Both the position numbers and the translations under genes were made by a program. Of a stretch of DNA of 64,000 nucleotides, positions 39,201 through 51,407 are shown piece by piece. Each line of letters opens with the position of its first letter. Position 1 is the stretch's first letter. The notes below the pieces were generated by a model. It was given only the letters and a program-made list of their open reading frames with translations, did no database searches and was not told where the DNA came from. The stretch is from Tretioscincus oriximinensis (taxonomy: Eukaryota > Chordata > Lepidosauria > Squamata > Gymnophthalmidae), in NCBI GenBank assembly GCA_022410635.1, contig JAJVDF010000259.1, forward strand, positions 392,142 to 456,141, read 5' to 3'.

Positions 39201-39692
39201 TCCACCCAAGAAGAGTGGGTGGGTTGCAGAGAAGGAGGGAGGGTATGGATCTTTGAAAACATTTTATGAATGTGGTATCTTTTGTTGTTTTCCTAATTCT
39301 TTCATTGCCTGCCTTAGGACCATTGGTGGAGGATGGGATATTAAAGTTGCATGTCTAGGACCCTCAAAGATTTGCACAAATGAACTAAAGCTTTTGCATC
39401 CACACGCCCACTTTCCTGCTGCTATAGTCAACAATCATGCGCCAAACTCATTATATGACCATTGCTCTGCTGACCACAGGGCAGTGGCAGCAACACAAGG
39501 AAAGTGCAATAACCATACTGTTGATTGGCATGTGGATGCTAGCAAATGTTACCCTTCTAAGGATGTTGCCAGTGCAAAATTCCCAGATGCATGAATGCAC
39601 AAGGTGTGTGGCACATCCTGATACATCAAGAGAAAGTGCTATGTCAGCTACTTTTCTCCCTATGTTTTTTTAATGGAGGATATGTGATTTCT

Positions 39693-39782
39693 TTATGCTT
39701 TCATTATGCTAGGATAGCGTGAGCACCACCAAACCATTTGACAATCCAGCCATCCTAGCATAGGAAAAGAACAAAGAAAGCA
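39693..39782. mobile_element. Hairpin repeat, family H6
   Basis: ATGCTTTCATTATGCTAGGA on the left, CATCCTAGCATAGG and AGAAAGCAT on the right. Confidence 0.55.
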
Positions 39783-40334
39783 TCATGTGTATGGATCCTC
39801 AGGCACTACTTGAGTTGGCTTGCCTTCAAGTCGTGCAGGGTTTTCTATTGCCAATTAGATAGTAGAGATGTTTTCTGTATTGTCACCAAAATGATATTAC
39901 CCAGCAACAAGGGTAAACCAGGTTCCTGAATTCCTTGAATAAAGCTGTAGTTCAGTAGTAGTTTTTCTTCTTGCATGGAAAAAGTCCAGCATGTAATTGT
40001 GGCATTTCTATACAGGGTCAGGGCTGACATATGTGCGTAGCAACTGCTGGGTGGAGAACAAGGAAGCTAAAATTAAATGGTTCCAGATTAGATGAAGTAG
40101 CCCTGTTGGCTCCAGTTCTATTTAAAATCGCGTGGAAGGTTAGCCCACTGAGCATAATGAATGAGCATAATTGAAAGGAAAGAAAAATAGGAAAGTGAAT
40201 CTCCAAATTATAAGTGCCTTGGGTGCATTTTAATGCAGCCTCACTTCACTTTCAGACTGGGAGAACACATCATCNAAGTGGCAAGATATTTTCTTTTGGC
40301 ATCTTCTAATTCAGTAAAAAAAACACTTAGCCTT

Positions 40335-40490
40335 GTTCTGGGTTATATCTTGGCACAGAGCTTGGCCATCCACCTGCCTGAATGGAGCCTGCCATAGTCA
40401 ATACTAGCATATAGATGGCAGGCTCTTATTTTGAGATATAGCCNAGAATAAGGCTATATTTTGCTACAGAGCTTGGTCATCTATGTGCCA
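40335..40490. mobile_element. Hairpin repeat, family H3-like
   Basis: Inverted parts CACAGAGCTTGGCCATC and TGCCATAGTC, close in sequence to 10765-10935. Confidence 0.45.
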
Positions 40491-40544
40491 TGGTGGTCTG
40501 AAGCTGGGTTAAAACATAGTGCAAACAAGAGGTGTATATTCTTT

Positions 40545-40717
40545 TAGAAGATCTTTGTAAATGCACCTCTTTAACATGGCCTTTGGTTGAAGAAATGCTG
40601 CTTTCCTTTCCACCTTCAGATATCATTTTAACATACTTGTTTTGTATTTTTACTTTTATTGTTGACTGCCCTGAGCCCTTCAATTGCAGGGTGGGATATA
40701 AGAATAAATAAATAAGC
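40545..40717 (+). mobile_element. L2-type LINE 3' end
   Basis: CTTTAACATGGCCTTTGGTTG, TTATTGTTGACTGCCCTGAG, GGTGGGATATAAGAATAAA and a TAAATAAATAAG tail. Confidence 0.65.
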
Positions 40718-41682
40718 GAAAGTGGAATATTGCTCATTTTTCTTTGGGGAAGGTCTTGGAAGACCCCTTCTTTAGAGAATGATAAGTATTTCCCAATCCC
40801 AGCCAATCTAACACCTTCCACATTTTTATCATTCCCTCATACCCTTTGGGCCATTTGAAGATGAGCTTAAAACAAGGCACTTCTACAAGAGGTTAAAACA
40901 GCAGCTTNGTTATAAAAACTCCAGGAAAGCCTAAAGGCGCTGTGTGATAGAATCTGAAATCCAAAATACGTGAATGTCACGAGATACTAATACCACCGAT
41001 TTATTTGTCTGATACTCTCATATTAAACAGATTTTTGAAAACATATTTGAAAACTGAATGGTACCCTCACAGAAAGTTAAAGTGACTGAAGATGTTTGAT
41101 AGGGAAAAAGACAATATGGGTCTTTTCATACTATGACTGGAGAAGAGTCTGGNCAATTAATCAATCAGTTTCTCTAATGATTAGTCCCAGGACCATATCA
41201 TATAAAAAGGAAAAAAGCTTAAAATATAAATCATTAAAATATAATGCAAAGAACTTCAGGTTAAAATATATACATCGTTATTAAAATTTACATCACTGAT
41301 TTATTGCGGCACGTATTTTACCTGCCTTAATTAAGCACGTGGCAACTTGTCTGGTAATGTATTTGTCCTTGCCCTCCAGTAACCAAAAATGCCTTTCCTT
41401 TGTTATCTAGGACATGGACCCTTTTGAAAAGGGAAGAGATATAGCGCTCTCTGATATGAATGTAAAATGAACAAACTAGATTCTTCCTGCTCTTTAATTT
41501 TGCAGTAGCAGCGTCTGTTTTGGGCTGTTATTTTCAATTATCGTCTGCTAGTCATCTGGGTGTCAAGAAGGTCAAACCTTCCAGAAACAAGAGCACTCAC
41601 ATGGCCAACTGCTTCACTATCCCCCCCAAAAAACCAAACAAACAAACAAAAAAATCTTGCACAGATCACTTTTAAGTAATCA

Positions 41683-41865
41683 ACAAACCATTCCTGTTCT
41701 GTGGAAACATTCCTACAGAAAGTGTGATTGCTATATTTTAGCATTTCTGTGTTCTACATGTCATATGTTCTGTTTTCACCCAATTGCAGGGAAGGGTGGG
41801 CATCCAGGCATGCAGCACACAGAAAAGCTAAAAAATTGCACTTCCTGCTCCTGCGCTAGAAGTAG
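41683..41865 (+). repeat. Dispersed repeat, family R1
   Basis: ACCATTCCTGTTCTGTGGAA, GTTTTCACCCAATTGCAGGG and ATTGCACTTCCTGCTCCTG recur in the same order at 42822-43010, and the middle part is inverted near 54750-54800. Class unknown. Confidence 0.55.
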
Positions 41866-42050
41866 GAATTCTTCTACATGGGAGAAGATAAAATGTGGAA
41901 TAAATGTCATTCACAGCCAGTGGACATGATAGGTTTTCCAAATTAATCCTAACAAGTGGAGAAGTTCACTCCTGTAGCCACCACTGGATGCTAACCACTG
42001 GAACTAAATTTGGGAACCAGGTGGACCTTTCAATGATGTCAAGGTGGTTC

Positions 42051-42410
<360 letters not shown>

Positions 42411-42821
42411 CCTCATCACCTTTCTTCCTTCTCTTCCTTCTCTTCCTCGTCTTCTCCCTCTTCATCCTCCTTCCTTTTTTTTCTTTTTATCTTCCTCTTC
42501 TTCCTTTTTCCTCCGCTGCCTTTGAGTAATAATTACTGTTCATTATAAAAGCAGTGTTTATAATGGTTGCCTACTGAAAAATTTGCAGAACCACTCCCTC
42601 CTTCCTCCTTCTTTCACCAGGCAGGGTGGCTATATAAACCAATCACTGTTTTATTACAATTCCAATTTTTCAGAGTTTCTTGCAACTGCTAAGTAGACGA
42701 TGCTTATTAACTTTAGATTTCCCTCACAATTAAAAAGGTGCATTCCCACATGTTTGCCTTTTCTGCACTGGGCCTTATTCTGGATTATATTCCAGATTAA
42801 GGACTGCTTGTCAGTAATCTG

Positions 42822-43010
42822 CAATCATTCCTGTGTTGTGGAAATATTCCTGCAGAAAATGTGAATGCTCTAGCCTAGTCTTTCTGTGTTTTACTTATCA
42901 CATGACATGTTTTCACCCAATCGCAACATGGAGGAAGGAGATTCCAGCATGCAGCTAACAATATATTGCCTTTGCATTTCCTGCTCCTGAGCTTTGTATG
43001 CTAATGCAGA
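42822..43010 (+). repeat. Dispersed repeat, family R1
   Basis: Second copy of the 41683-41865 sequence: ATCATTCCTGTGTTGTGGAA, GTTTTCACCCAATCGCAAC, GCATTTCCTGCTCCTGAGC. Confidence 0.55.
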
Positions 43011-44117
43011 TCATAGCAGCTCCCCAGCAGAACCTTTCATACCGGTATGAAAATGGCAGATCCCTGTCCCTGGATGCTTTCTAGAATAGGGCCCAGTTGT
43101 TATTCGTTACGATTCCATTGAGGATCAACCATATGGAAACTTCTGATGGTCTATGTTATAAGGGTCTGATTATAAGTGTCCTGCTTCTTGGCCCATTTGA
43201 GAAGTGCAGTAGAAGCCTCAAGCAAGCNCTGCTACTGCTTTCTAGTGCAAAGCTGCCTAGATCAGATAGCTGCTGATATGCAAGTTCTTCCTGACTCAAG
43301 AAGCTCCAATTCCCTGTGTGTGATTCTGTAGGCAAACAGAAGCCCACAGAGCCTATTTGCTTTGCCTCCTGTAAACTGTACTGCCAACGGCATTACTAAT
43401 GGATAATCAGAATGAATAGCAAGGAGAAAATCTGTCACTAAACTCCCACCCTTACCAAAGAGTNCAAGATGCTTGGTCACACTGATTTCTGAATCACCCC
43501 CTTCTCAAGTCTGACACAGGAGCCTCTTCTTNTTATTGCCAAATTAGCAATAGAAAATCTTACACAGCTTCAGGGCAACTTCAGCCCCAGAAGTGTTTGA
43601 GGTGCAGTGTACACGCTTCCTGTTCTCTAATTGGAGGTCTGGGAAAGCTTGTTCCTAGAAGTAACTGTCACAGGGAACATTTCAGTTGGTTTTTCTTCTG
43701 CTTGTACACAGAACAGAGTGCAGAGTGTCACAATCTCTTAGCCACACATCCTACTCAGAAACCTGGGAGGCATTTTTTGCACATAATGTTTCCAAGTAGC
43801 ATTTGCACTAAAGAGACAGTGATTTGAGACTGCTCTCCTGTAAAGAGAGAAGAATAGCTGCTACTGGGATCCTTACATAGATAGAATCTGAAGTATTTAT
43901 CATGCTGACCCTCTGTCAGTACATCTAGATTTGTTTGATCTGCATTAGCTATGGCAATACACATCTGCATTATGACACCATTTGTGGAATCAACTATATG
44001 CTAANCTCTAATGGACTGTGGATGGCCAAGCTCTGTCCCAAGATGTGACCCAGAATAAGACCAGATGTGGATGGGGCCTTAGAGACTTTCCTTTATGATT
44101 ACCATAGATTTATCTAA

Positions 44118-44315
44118 ATTTGTTGTTAGAGTTTTGGATTCTTATCTGATGGATGCCTGGTTCAGTTCTGAACCCCTCCATGAAGCCAGCTGCNTGATCT
44201 TAGGCTAGTCCCACTACTCCAGAAAGATGGGTGATAGAACATAAGGTTATACAAGCTGCTTTGAGTTCCTTTGGTCTGAGAAAAGCAGGATATAAAAACC
44301 AACTTTCCTTCCTCT
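44118..44315 (+). mobile_element. Sauria-type SINE (family B)
   Basis: GTTAGAGTTTTGGATTCTTA, CTGGTTCAGTTCTGAACCCC, TGATCTTAGGCTAGTC and 3' end AAGCTGCTTTGAGTTCC...GGATATAAAAACCAAC. A small part of the middle is missing. Confidence 0.78.
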
Positions 44316-44329
44316 GCTCATACTGCCTC

Positions 44330-44415
44330 ATTTCCTCTCTAGTCCCTAAGGTGCCATGAGATCTCCTTGCTACATATTCTAGACCCAAACTAACACAGCT
44401 ACTTCTCTGTGTACT
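44330..44415 (+). mobile_element. Single-arm copy of family H5
   Basis: TAGTCCCTAAGGTGCCATGA, CTCCTTGCTACATATT and AACTAACACAGCTACTTCTC match the right arm plus tail of the H5 hairpins; there is no inverted partner. Confidence 0.5.
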
Positions 44416-45171
44416 TTTTTCAGTTTTACAGCCAATACTTCGCTATGTTTGTGAGTTTTGAAAGTGGAGAAATAGAAACGTCTGCTTTCAGGAGGCCAGA
44501 AACACTGTCACAGTCATTTGACCAGGGTGCTGAGTTCATCAGTTCTGCTGAGCTGTAAGACACTATGTTCCCGAGCCTCAGGAAATGGGGATATCACATC
44601 TGGAACCTCCCACAGACCAGCACCCTCCAGCTGTGCCACCTACAAAGATACCACCACTGCATTTCCTTGCTGCTTCCTTCTGCCGATACCCACACACACC
44701 CCAGTTTGATTGCTAACTAAAGCCAAGGCAGCTTAACATATTTGCTCTGATGAGATCACACAGCCCATAGTGGTATGGCTACAAGCCATTTGCTCCATTA
44801 TACTGCAATTTCCTTTCTTCATAGCTTTTTGTCTCGTTTGTTTGGAAGACAGACTCTCTGCCTGCGTTTGAAATATTTCAAAGTGATATGAAAGATGGTG
44901 CAATTAAAACAGAAACAACTTCAAGGATCACAGCTCTTAATGCAGCTCACACCAAATGGATCTTAACTTGTTCATCACTTATATGCTGAAGGGAACAGGA
45001 GCTCTCTTTCATTTAAACACAGCCTTTCCTTTGGCTTGAGTAACAATTCCTTTAAACCTTTTTAAAGAAATAAATAAATAGAAGGCAAAGGGGAGGAAGA
45101 AGATGCTTATGTAGTAAATCTTAGAGAAGCCTGATACAGAAGCAGGGAGTAATTCATATGGGATTAATGTA

Positions 45172-45306
45172 TGCCAGGGTTGTCCAACTGGTAGCCCTCC
45201 AGATGTTCCAGAAACTCCTGGCATTCCACTTAGTTCAGTCAGTGGGATGGAATGATGAAAGTTGTAGTTCAGGAACATCTGGAGGGCTACCAGTCGGACA
45301 CCCCTG
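45172..45306. mobile_element. Hairpin MITE with ~45-bp terminal inverted repeats
   Basis: CCAGGGTTGTCCAACTGG...TAGCCCTCCAGATGTTC pairs with GAACATCTGGAGGGCTACC...GGACACCCCTG. A half copy (TTCAGGAACATCTGGAGGGC) lies near 62048-62090. The family is possibly hAT-like; the target duplication is not clear. Confidence 0.65.
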
Positions 45307-45524
45307 TTGTATGGCGTGCATTATCCTGTGTCATGCTGAGCCAGTCCTGGATAGGATCTATTGAAATTTCCCAGGCTCTGAGATTACCAGTTATTTATTT
45401 TGTTTATTAATTCTTCTATCCTGCTCTCAGGGTGGGTAACAACAAAAGGAGCCACATTAAAAACCACATGACTGAAAGTGGGAAAGAGAGTTAAGTTACA
45501 AAGACTGTGAGTGGTCTGGAAACC

Positions 45525-45895
45525 ATGACATATGAAGAATGGTTAAAGGATCTAGGGGTGTTTTTAAGTCTGCAAAAGAGAAGTTGAGAGGAGACCTGAT
45601 AACTGTCTACAAATACATGAAGGTTTATCCCAGAGCAGAGTGGTCTGCCCTGTTCTCAGTGGCTCACAGAAGAACCAGAAACAGTTGAATTAAACTGCAT
45701 GGAAGTAGATGAAGATTAGATATCTGGGGGTAGGAGTGGGGAATAAGGGTGACCAACCAGTGGAATAGTAAGGTGTTAAGTTGTTTGTTAGAAGTCTTCA
45801 GAGGCAGGACAGCTACCTGGGTGGATGGTTTATTGTGTTTGGCATGGATCCAGTGATCCTGGAGGTCACTTCCAACTCTATGATTCTATGAGACT
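45525..45895 (+). mobile_element. CR1-type LINE 3' end
   Basis: Decayed end of the CR1 reading frame (GAGAGGAGACCTGATAACTG, ACAAATACATGAAGG) and the typical 3' terminus GATCCTGGAGGTCACTTCC...AACTCTATGATTCTATGAG. Frameshifts and stops are present. Confidence 0.8.
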
Positions 45896-46392
45896 GTTTT
45901 AGCCAGGCACCCAAATGACTTCTCTTTGGCATCATATCTGGGAACCTATTGAAATAGTGCTGGGCACCTATTGAAAAACCAAGATGGATTTTTAATGGCT
46001 ATAAAAAAATGATCTTCCTGCCAAGCATTATAGACTACATCTGGTGAAAATCCCTGTCTCTCATATTAAAGTTGCAAACCTATCTCAGTTTTTATATAGT
46101 TTCCCTTTCAGCCTTGCTAGATTATATATATTGTATTATATAAAAACCCCAGGGAAAAGCATAGCCCTTTTCTTCAATCGGCACAATATAATGTGTGTTG
46201 CCATCTTAGTTGGTGTCACCATGCATACGTGATTGCTGTAAAATGGGATACGCATGCATGAATGGCACCAATTGCACACCTTCATAAATTAGGCACTGGT
46301 GAAATGCCCTAATATTCAGCTTTTGGTGCAAGTGAGGGACATACTCACTCTACGTCCCTAGTCACATGGATAGTGAAGCAATCATTTATTTT

Positions 46393-46445
46393 CCAGTTTG
46401 GTATAGTGCTGGACTCTTACCTGAGAATCTCCTGGTTAAAAGTGG
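46393..46445 (+). mobile_element. Head of a Sauria-type SINE (family B) abutting a microsatellite
   Basis: CCAGTTTGGTATAGTGCTGG, ACTCTTACCTGAGAATC and CCTGGTTAAAAG match the SINE head up to the B box; the rest is replaced by the (CAT/CAC)n array that begins at 46451. Confidence 0.65.
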
Positions 46446-46450
46446 AGATC

Positions 46451-46626
46451 GTCATCATCATCACCACCACCACCATCATCATCACTATCATCATCACTAT
46501 CATCATTACCATCATCATTACCATCATCACCATCATCATCACCATCATCACCATAATCATTACCATCATCACTATCACCACCATCATCATCACCATCACC
46601 ACCACCACCACCACCACCACCACCAN

Positions 46627-46667
<41 letters not shown>

Positions 46668-46726
46668 CCACCACCACCACCACCACCACCACCACCACCA
46701 CCATCAGCATCATCAGCATCATCATA
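46451..46726. repeat. (CAT/CAC)n imperfect microsatellite
   Basis: About 276 bases of mixed CAT and CAC triplets with a few AAT/TAC/CAG changes and one N at 46626. The poly-His, poly-Thr/Ile, poly-Met/Val and poly-Asp/Gly open frames here are repeat artefacts. Confidence 0.98.
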
Positions 46727-48525
46727 GCAGCACAATCAATATCTGTCTGGATGCACCCTCTGAATAAAAAAATGTTATGTCCCTGGACAAGAAGCACTCA
46801 CTTTCTCCATGCCAGATTTCATTTCCTAGTCTGGTGTCACAATCCTTCATACCCAGTTTTTGACACCATCTTCAGTAACAACTTTCCAAGATTTTCTTAG
46901 GTGGTTTTAACCCATTCTTCATGTATTTGTATGATTTTTAGTATGTTGCAATTTTATAAACAATGATGCAGCAACATATAGATGCTGAAAAATAAATAAT
47001 AAATTCTATTTCCCTCCACTGGAGAACATATGGCCCAACCTGAAAACTTAGCAACACTTTCATGAGAATTCTCAGAAATCAGACTTCAGATTTCTATGTT
47101 TTATCGACCTCACTTGTTCCCTGGAGAGTGAGAAAGTGAGTTTCACTAATACTTCCTTGCTAACAATCACTTTTGTTAGCATTGAGCTCTTCCTTTTTAA
47201 GTGTCAGCTGTGAGCTCCTAGTCAACTCCGGGTCCTGACAGTTTTGTAAGAGATGAGCAATTCTGATGGACAGAAGAGACCAGCTGAAACTTGATACAGA
47301 TGTTGTTTGGCATGACATTGGTTTCCTCTGATTTCCCTAAAGGATGCTGGGAAGCTGATGTGAACAATAACACTTAACTGCAGCCTTTCTTGTAAATGAA
47401 AGGGCCTCCTCCGTACCCCAAGGAAGTTCACACTTCATAACGACAATGTCATTGGAAATACACTTCCAAGCGTTATTAAAGGATTGACATCTTAATGGTA
47501 AGATTGATACTGCGGAAGTCTGGTCACGTCCCTCCCCGAATGCCCCCACACATCTCCCCCAAGCCTCTGCTTCAATGTCAGCAGAGGTGGGCAAGATAAG
47601 AAGTTCAGCAACTGACAAAAATTCTTTTTAGCTCCCTTCTGGAAACTGCTAAGAAAACACTAATGCAGAAAAAAAGAAGAAGCTAACTTTGTAAGAGAGG
47701 AAACTTGGTCGTTCTTTTTTCTCTCTCTAGAAATGCTGAAAGTGTTTTGTGAAGAGGATGAAGCTGCTAGATGTGGTTTTGTCTAGCCTTAAGTAAAACC
47801 AAAACCAAGGAATTAATTATTATTTCTCCATTTAAATGTTTAGGTAAATACTTGTAAAGCAGGCTCATATCTTCTGAAATATATCACATACTGTACCTTG
47901 TATGTTTTTTGCTTTATGCTTCTTTTTAAAAAAATGTATTTATATTTTCTAAGAAAGCTAAAGAGTGGACAAAAAATGGAGAGCAAAGAATTGTATCTCT
48001 AGGAAGAATTAAAGGAGATTCCGGAAGTGGCAGAATCAGTGAGTCTAGCTATCAGCTGCATCTGGACATTGCTTAGATATTCCACTATGGCTACATGCGC
48101 ACGACGACTTAAAAACCACTATAAAGCTATATTCCAGAATATAGCAGTTGTATGTCTGTGCACACCAAACCTGTATATTCCGTGACCAGTGTCCCAGTTC
48201 CGTAATATCGCTCACTGATCTCAGGGCAGTGCAGTCCAAGAATTTTGGCAACAGCTTCTAGGAACTGCTGCTGCGTACCCGCTTGTTTTAAACTCTCGCG
48301 CCTAATTTGTGCACACGCATATGCTCGGGAGAGGATGGAGGTTCTCCAAAACAGTGTCTGTATATCCAGCAATAGTTTATTCTGGGGAAAATGGTGTTTA
48401 TTGCAGGACGATTGCTGAAAAATGCTTAACTCATGTGCTGGACCCGTCCTCATAACAGATCCATGTTAAGGTATAAATTCATTCCTGGGAATGCTTTATT
48501 CTGGGATGTATAAATATAATGGAAT

Positions 48526-48741
48526 AAGTCCAGCAAAGGAGCTAGCAGCACTTTGAGACTAACTTGAGAAAAGTGGGTGGCATAAGCTTTCATAGACAAT
48601 CTACTTCTTCAGATGCAAAAGTACAGTACACTCTACGAAAACTTATGCCACCCACTTTTCTCAAGTTAGTCTCAAAGTGCTACTAGCTCCTTTGCTGGAC
48701 TTTCTACTAGACTAACACGGCTATTTCTCTGAAATTGACTA
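48526..48741. mobile_element. Inverted-duplicate hairpin repeat, family H5 (best preserved)
   Basis: Arms of about 70 bp: AGTCCAGCAAAGGAGCTAG...CTTTGAGACTAACTTGAG and its complement ending CTCCTTTGCTGGACT, with about three differences. A tail GACTAACACGGCTATTTCTC follows only the right arm. There is no coding capacity; the loop is about 30 bp. Confidence 0.8.
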
Positions 48742-49094
48742 TAATGGAATAAGTAAGGAATGTCTGGGTGCAGCCATGGACAACAAGGACGGTTTTAGGC
48801 AAGCAATAAATCAGATGTATTTTTCATTACTTTGATACATTTTATAACATGTTGAGTTTTACATATATGATGATTGCTTACAAATTTTGCTATTACAAAT
48901 TCAGCTACATTTGTTATTGATCTCTATTTCAACTCTGCTTTTTTTTNAAAAATCAATAACTTATGGGCTGGTTGCTTTTTATTTTCAACTCACAATTTTA
49001 TCAGGAGGTAAATCATTGTTCTTTTAAAATAGCTGGATGAAACTGAAGTTCCCCAATGCTTCAATGCATTAGAGTTCTCTACAATCAAGTTACT

Positions 49095-49390
49095 GTACCA
49101 CCATTTTCTGTGGCGAAGATGGTGGGAATTTAGCACAGGGCCTTTTCCATGGCAACCCCCAGAGTATGGAGGAGCCTCTCCCTTGAGTTGCCTCAATCCC
49201 CATCTCTGTGTGCATTCAGAAAACACAGACGCACATCTTTAATCTGGCCTTTGGCTGAGAAAACTGCTCTCCCTTCCCAACCTTCAGATATTGCTGTTTT
49301 AATCTGTTAATTCAGTTTTTATTGTTAACTCCCTGATACCTTTATGTATAGGGTGCTATAGAAATGGAAATAAATCAATAAATCAATAGT
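49095..49390 (+). mobile_element. L2-type LINE 3' end
   Basis: CAGGGCCTTTTCCATGGCAA, AGTATGGAGGAGCCTCTCCC, CTTTAATCTGGCCTTTGGC, TTATTGTTAACTCCCTGATA and an AATAAATCAATAAAT tail. Confidence 0.68.
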
Positions 49391-49427
49391 AAATAAATAC
49401 TTGATTGATATGAGCTGTTCTAAAGTA

Positions 49428-49616
49428 GGCTGACCAGATGATCCCTATTGGGGGGGGGGGGGGTGAAAGCCCGGTTTTGGGGTTCCTCCCAGTTTTTTCT
49501 GAGGAAAGGTTTTTCCAAAAAAAATTCTTTTGTTTTTTTTTCCCTCAGAAAAAAACGGGAGGCACCCAAAAAATGGGTTTTCAACACCCCCTCCAAAAGT
49601 GGTCATCTGGTCAGCC
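49428..49616. mobile_element. Palindromic MITE, family H1 (TA target)
   Basis: Terminal repeats GGCTGACCAGATGATCC and GGTCATCTGGTCAGCC with TA at 49426-49427 and 49617-49618; 189 bp. It has the same inner arms as the copy at 25913. Confidence 0.85.
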
Positions 49617-49617
49617 T

Positions 49618-49830
49618 ATAGAGCCAGTCTTTCAACAGAGAGATCTGGTGAGCTCCCTCTACTGGCCTTCAGTTCTAGCCAACTCAGCTATTTGAAAGTA
49701 AATTTGTAACCTACATTTGAATTACATAAATGTGTACCACCATTTACTTGGTGGGGAAGATAGAATAGATTTTTTGCCTTTGGCCGAAACCTTGTAAGCC
49801 TCTCTGAGTTCCTTCAGAGTTCTTTCCTGT
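49618..49830 (+). mobile_element. tRNA-derived SINE (family A), 5' truncated
   Basis: Starts inside the tRNA-like part (AGAGCCAGTCTTTCAACAG), then CCCTCTACTGGCCTTCAG, CTTGGTGGGGAAGATAGAAT and CTTGTAAGCCTCTCTGAG. It directly abuts the MITE. Confidence 0.7.
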
Positions 49831-50324
49831 TATTACTATTGTAACTTCATTTTAATTTAGTTCTTGGTACAACTGATTGAATTAAAAAAACGTATAAATA
49901 TTTTTGTTGTCTGATTGTGGAATTAAAGACAGGGTGGGGTTAAAGGTTCAACTGAGCCCTGCAAATGTGGAAATAGTTCTTTTTTGCTATCAGCAGCACA
50001 AAAATGACTTGCTGGTGCCAGATGGCACAGAAATTCATAGCACATTCAGAGGTTTCAAAGTCAATGTTCTATGTCTGAGCCAGCCTGGCAACTTCTGAAC
50101 ACATAAGCTGGATGTGATACTAGTGCTCTGTGGATTCACATGGATGAGTGTGCTAAATTGTTCACAGCCCACAAAATAGCCAAATGGATGAAGAAAAGTA
50201 GAAATTGTAGGAAGAAAAGGGCTGCACTCACTCTTAAATTTTCATCCCATTTATAATAATAATGTTTATTTATAACACCCCTTTTAAGACAGGGTGTCTC
50301 ACATAGCTTTGGTTGCTTCCTGCA

Positions 50325-50478
50325 CAATAAACACCCTGAGAAGTAAGTGGGGCTGGGAGTTCTAAAGAACTGTGGCTGGCCCAAGGTCACCCTGCTCGTT
50401 TCATAGAGGAGTGTGGGATCGATCCAGGAGACTATCAGATAAGAGTCCAACACTCTAACCATTACACCATTTCTCCTT
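50325..50478 (-). mobile_element. Sauria-type SINE (family B)
   Basis: On the minus strand: AATGGTGTAATGGTTAGAG, TTGGACTCTTATCTGATAG, GGATCGATCCCACAC, GGGTGACCTTGGGCCAGCC and TTCTTTAGAACTCCCAGC. It lacks the usual 3' end. Confidence 0.8.
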
Positions 50479-50737
50479 CATTTCTATTTCTGTTCAGCTT
50501 TGGCAAATATGTTCATAACTTACTATGTTCAGTGAAATCACATGAATGCAGTGGTTTCATTCCTGCATTACTTGGAATAGGAACTTTCCTTGTCCCCCCT
50601 GTGACCCAGTTGCTCTTGTTCCTTGTCATGTCTGAGACTTAGCACCCTATTTTACACATTTTGTGATGTGCTATTCTCATATATAGCATGTTAGTTGCTG
50701 GTGATGGCTATGCAGGCAATGACCAGAAGACAACATT

Positions 50738-51384
50738 AAAGATTTAACAGCTGATTACATCCACATGTGGTTTGAGTGCAGAGAAGTAAAGAAGTTCTGG
50801 GAGGAGATTATAGTGGAGCTTACTAATATACTTTAGGTAAATATTCCTATTGCGAGGGAAGTCCTTATAGGAAACAAGAACCTAAGACAATTAGGGAACG
50901 ATAAGGCATACATATTCAAACAAGGTATAAGGGCAGCTCATATTCAGATAGCAAGAGGATGGAAGGAGAAAGAAAAATGGACTCAAGAAGCCTGGTATGA
51001 CTATATGGCAGAAATTGTACTCTTTGACTTTCTAAGGGAAAGAAGGCTAAAAAGATTGGGAATTATATTTCAGGCAACGTGGAAAACTAAGTGGAGGGCC
51101 TTCATTTCCTATGTCATATTTCATAAAATGTATTCACCCACGGCATTTATAATATATTGGATTTTGGATCTTAAAAGATTTACTTAAGATTGTCTTGGAT
51201 ATCCTCAAGTGGGGGGGGGGGAGGGGAGGGGAGCATTATAGAGGTGTGGTGGAGGTTTTTTCCTTTTTATATAATATGATGTAAAATGGATGATGATTGT
51301 TATCAATATACATATGTGTGCAACTGCAATGTCATATTTACATATAATCAATAAAAATATTATAAAAAAAAAGATTTAACAGCT
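50738..51384 (+). mobile_element. 5'-truncated L1-type LINE insertion with target-site duplications
   Basis: The insert (50753-51369) is flanked by the exact 15-bp direct repeat AAAGATTTAACAGCT at 50738-50752 and 51370-51384 and ends in a poly(A) run. Its left part encodes, with one stop, a stretch like YIHMWFEC...VKKFWEEI, and 51005-51187 continues as RERRLKRLG...WILDLKRFT, which resembles the C-terminus of an L1-type ORF2. This is a textbook product of target-primed reverse transcription with 5' truncation. Confidence 0.88.
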
Positions 51385-51407
51385 TTAGCATAACGATAGA
51401 GATTATA

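Noticed and set aside
46366..46900. Histidine- and threonine-rich frames
   Set aside because: Translation of the (CAT/CAC)n repeat.
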